Part shown: piece after piece, positions 35,252 to 35,297 of the stretch | How positions within the stretch are numbered: position 1 is the stretch's first letter | Layout of the letters: each line of letters starts with the position of its first letter | IMG/VR virus record: IMGVR_UViG_3300044695_003736 | Span: 1 to 35,297 of that record | Direction: 5' to 3' (one strand) | DNA length: 35,297 nt | DNA from: a virus | Notes under the pieces: model-generated | The model's input: the letters and a program-made list of their open reading frames with translations, nothing else | What the model was told of the DNA's origin: nothing | The model's database searches: none | Program-made: the position numbers and the translations under genes

Positions 35252-35297
35252 GGGTTATAATAAGATAAGTTAATGGGCAGCCCCCATAAGGAGAATA
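35252..35297 (+). promoter_or_regulatory. Promoter and leader of a gene beyond the window
   Basis: GGGGT-TATAAT (box near 35256), then a hairpin ATGGG/CCCAT and AAGGAG at the very end, so the start codon lies just outside. The small ATG at 35272 is inside the hairpin and is not taken as a start. Confidence 0.6.

Overview
The window is a 35.3 kb internal piece of a large tailed-phage genome. It is AT-rich by eye, almost fully packed with genes, dominated by very small proteins, and full of fibre and adhesin-like structural genes. No terminase, portal, capsid, polymerase or integrase gene lies inside it. An actinobacterial host, perhaps a low-GC freshwater lineage, is an inference. It rests on the many leaderless -10/start arrangements, a GP88-family protein, a DUF932 protein and many small proteins that resemble actinophage hypotheticals.

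Layout. (1) 1-1809, minus: small unknown genes and a 2OG-Fe(II) oxygenase. (2) 1850-4364, plus: a Cys-repeat protein, a collagen-like tail fibre and a fibre partner. (3) 4441-5680, minus: an endonuclease VII-type HNH nuclease with two small partners. (4) 5729-6665, plus: a GIY-YIG-like nuclease and an oxygenase-fold protein. (5) 6632-7450: a mostly non-coding stretch with three perfect DnaA boxes, phased AGTGGAG repeats and about 14 GGTTTG/CAAACC repeats, a candidate replication origin or control region. (6) 7452-17066, minus: about 35 small accessory genes, a tRNA-Asp, DUF932 and GP88. These operons are separated by recurrent regulatory blocks: a 3' stem-loop, a GC-rich element, a TGTCAG-N10-(-10) promoter and sometimes a DnaA box. 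(7) 17338-18460, plus: seven tiny genes, several with paired cysteines. (8) 18457-21520, minus: an oxygenase, a DNA methyltransferase, an FkbM-like methyltransferase and a DHH-like phosphoesterase. (9) 21553-30677, plus: a holin-like membrane protein, collagen-like and PVTP-repeat structural proteins, then an oxygenase/GT61/cupin/oxygenase/DUF6065-like cassette. (10) 30670-31233, minus: a secreted lysozyme. (11) 31336 to the end, plus: more tail and fibre proteins.

How the genes may work together. The structural genes encode Pro-rich, collagen-like and mucin-like (Thr/Pro) fibres. The same window carries four prolyl-hydroxylase-like or 2OG-fold proteins, plus a fifth related one, a cupin and a GT61 glycosyltransferase. 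Three of these oxygenase/cupin genes and the GT61 gene lie directly downstream of the PVTP-repeat gene. The most interesting hypothesis is a phage-encoded hydroxylation and glycosylation system for fibres; this is inference. The second striking theme is regulatory. At least 16 genes start exactly six bases after a TATAAT-like hexamer, implying leaderless mRNAs. Two fibre genes end in the codons GTG GTA TAA followed by T, so the stop codon is part of the next gene's -10 box.
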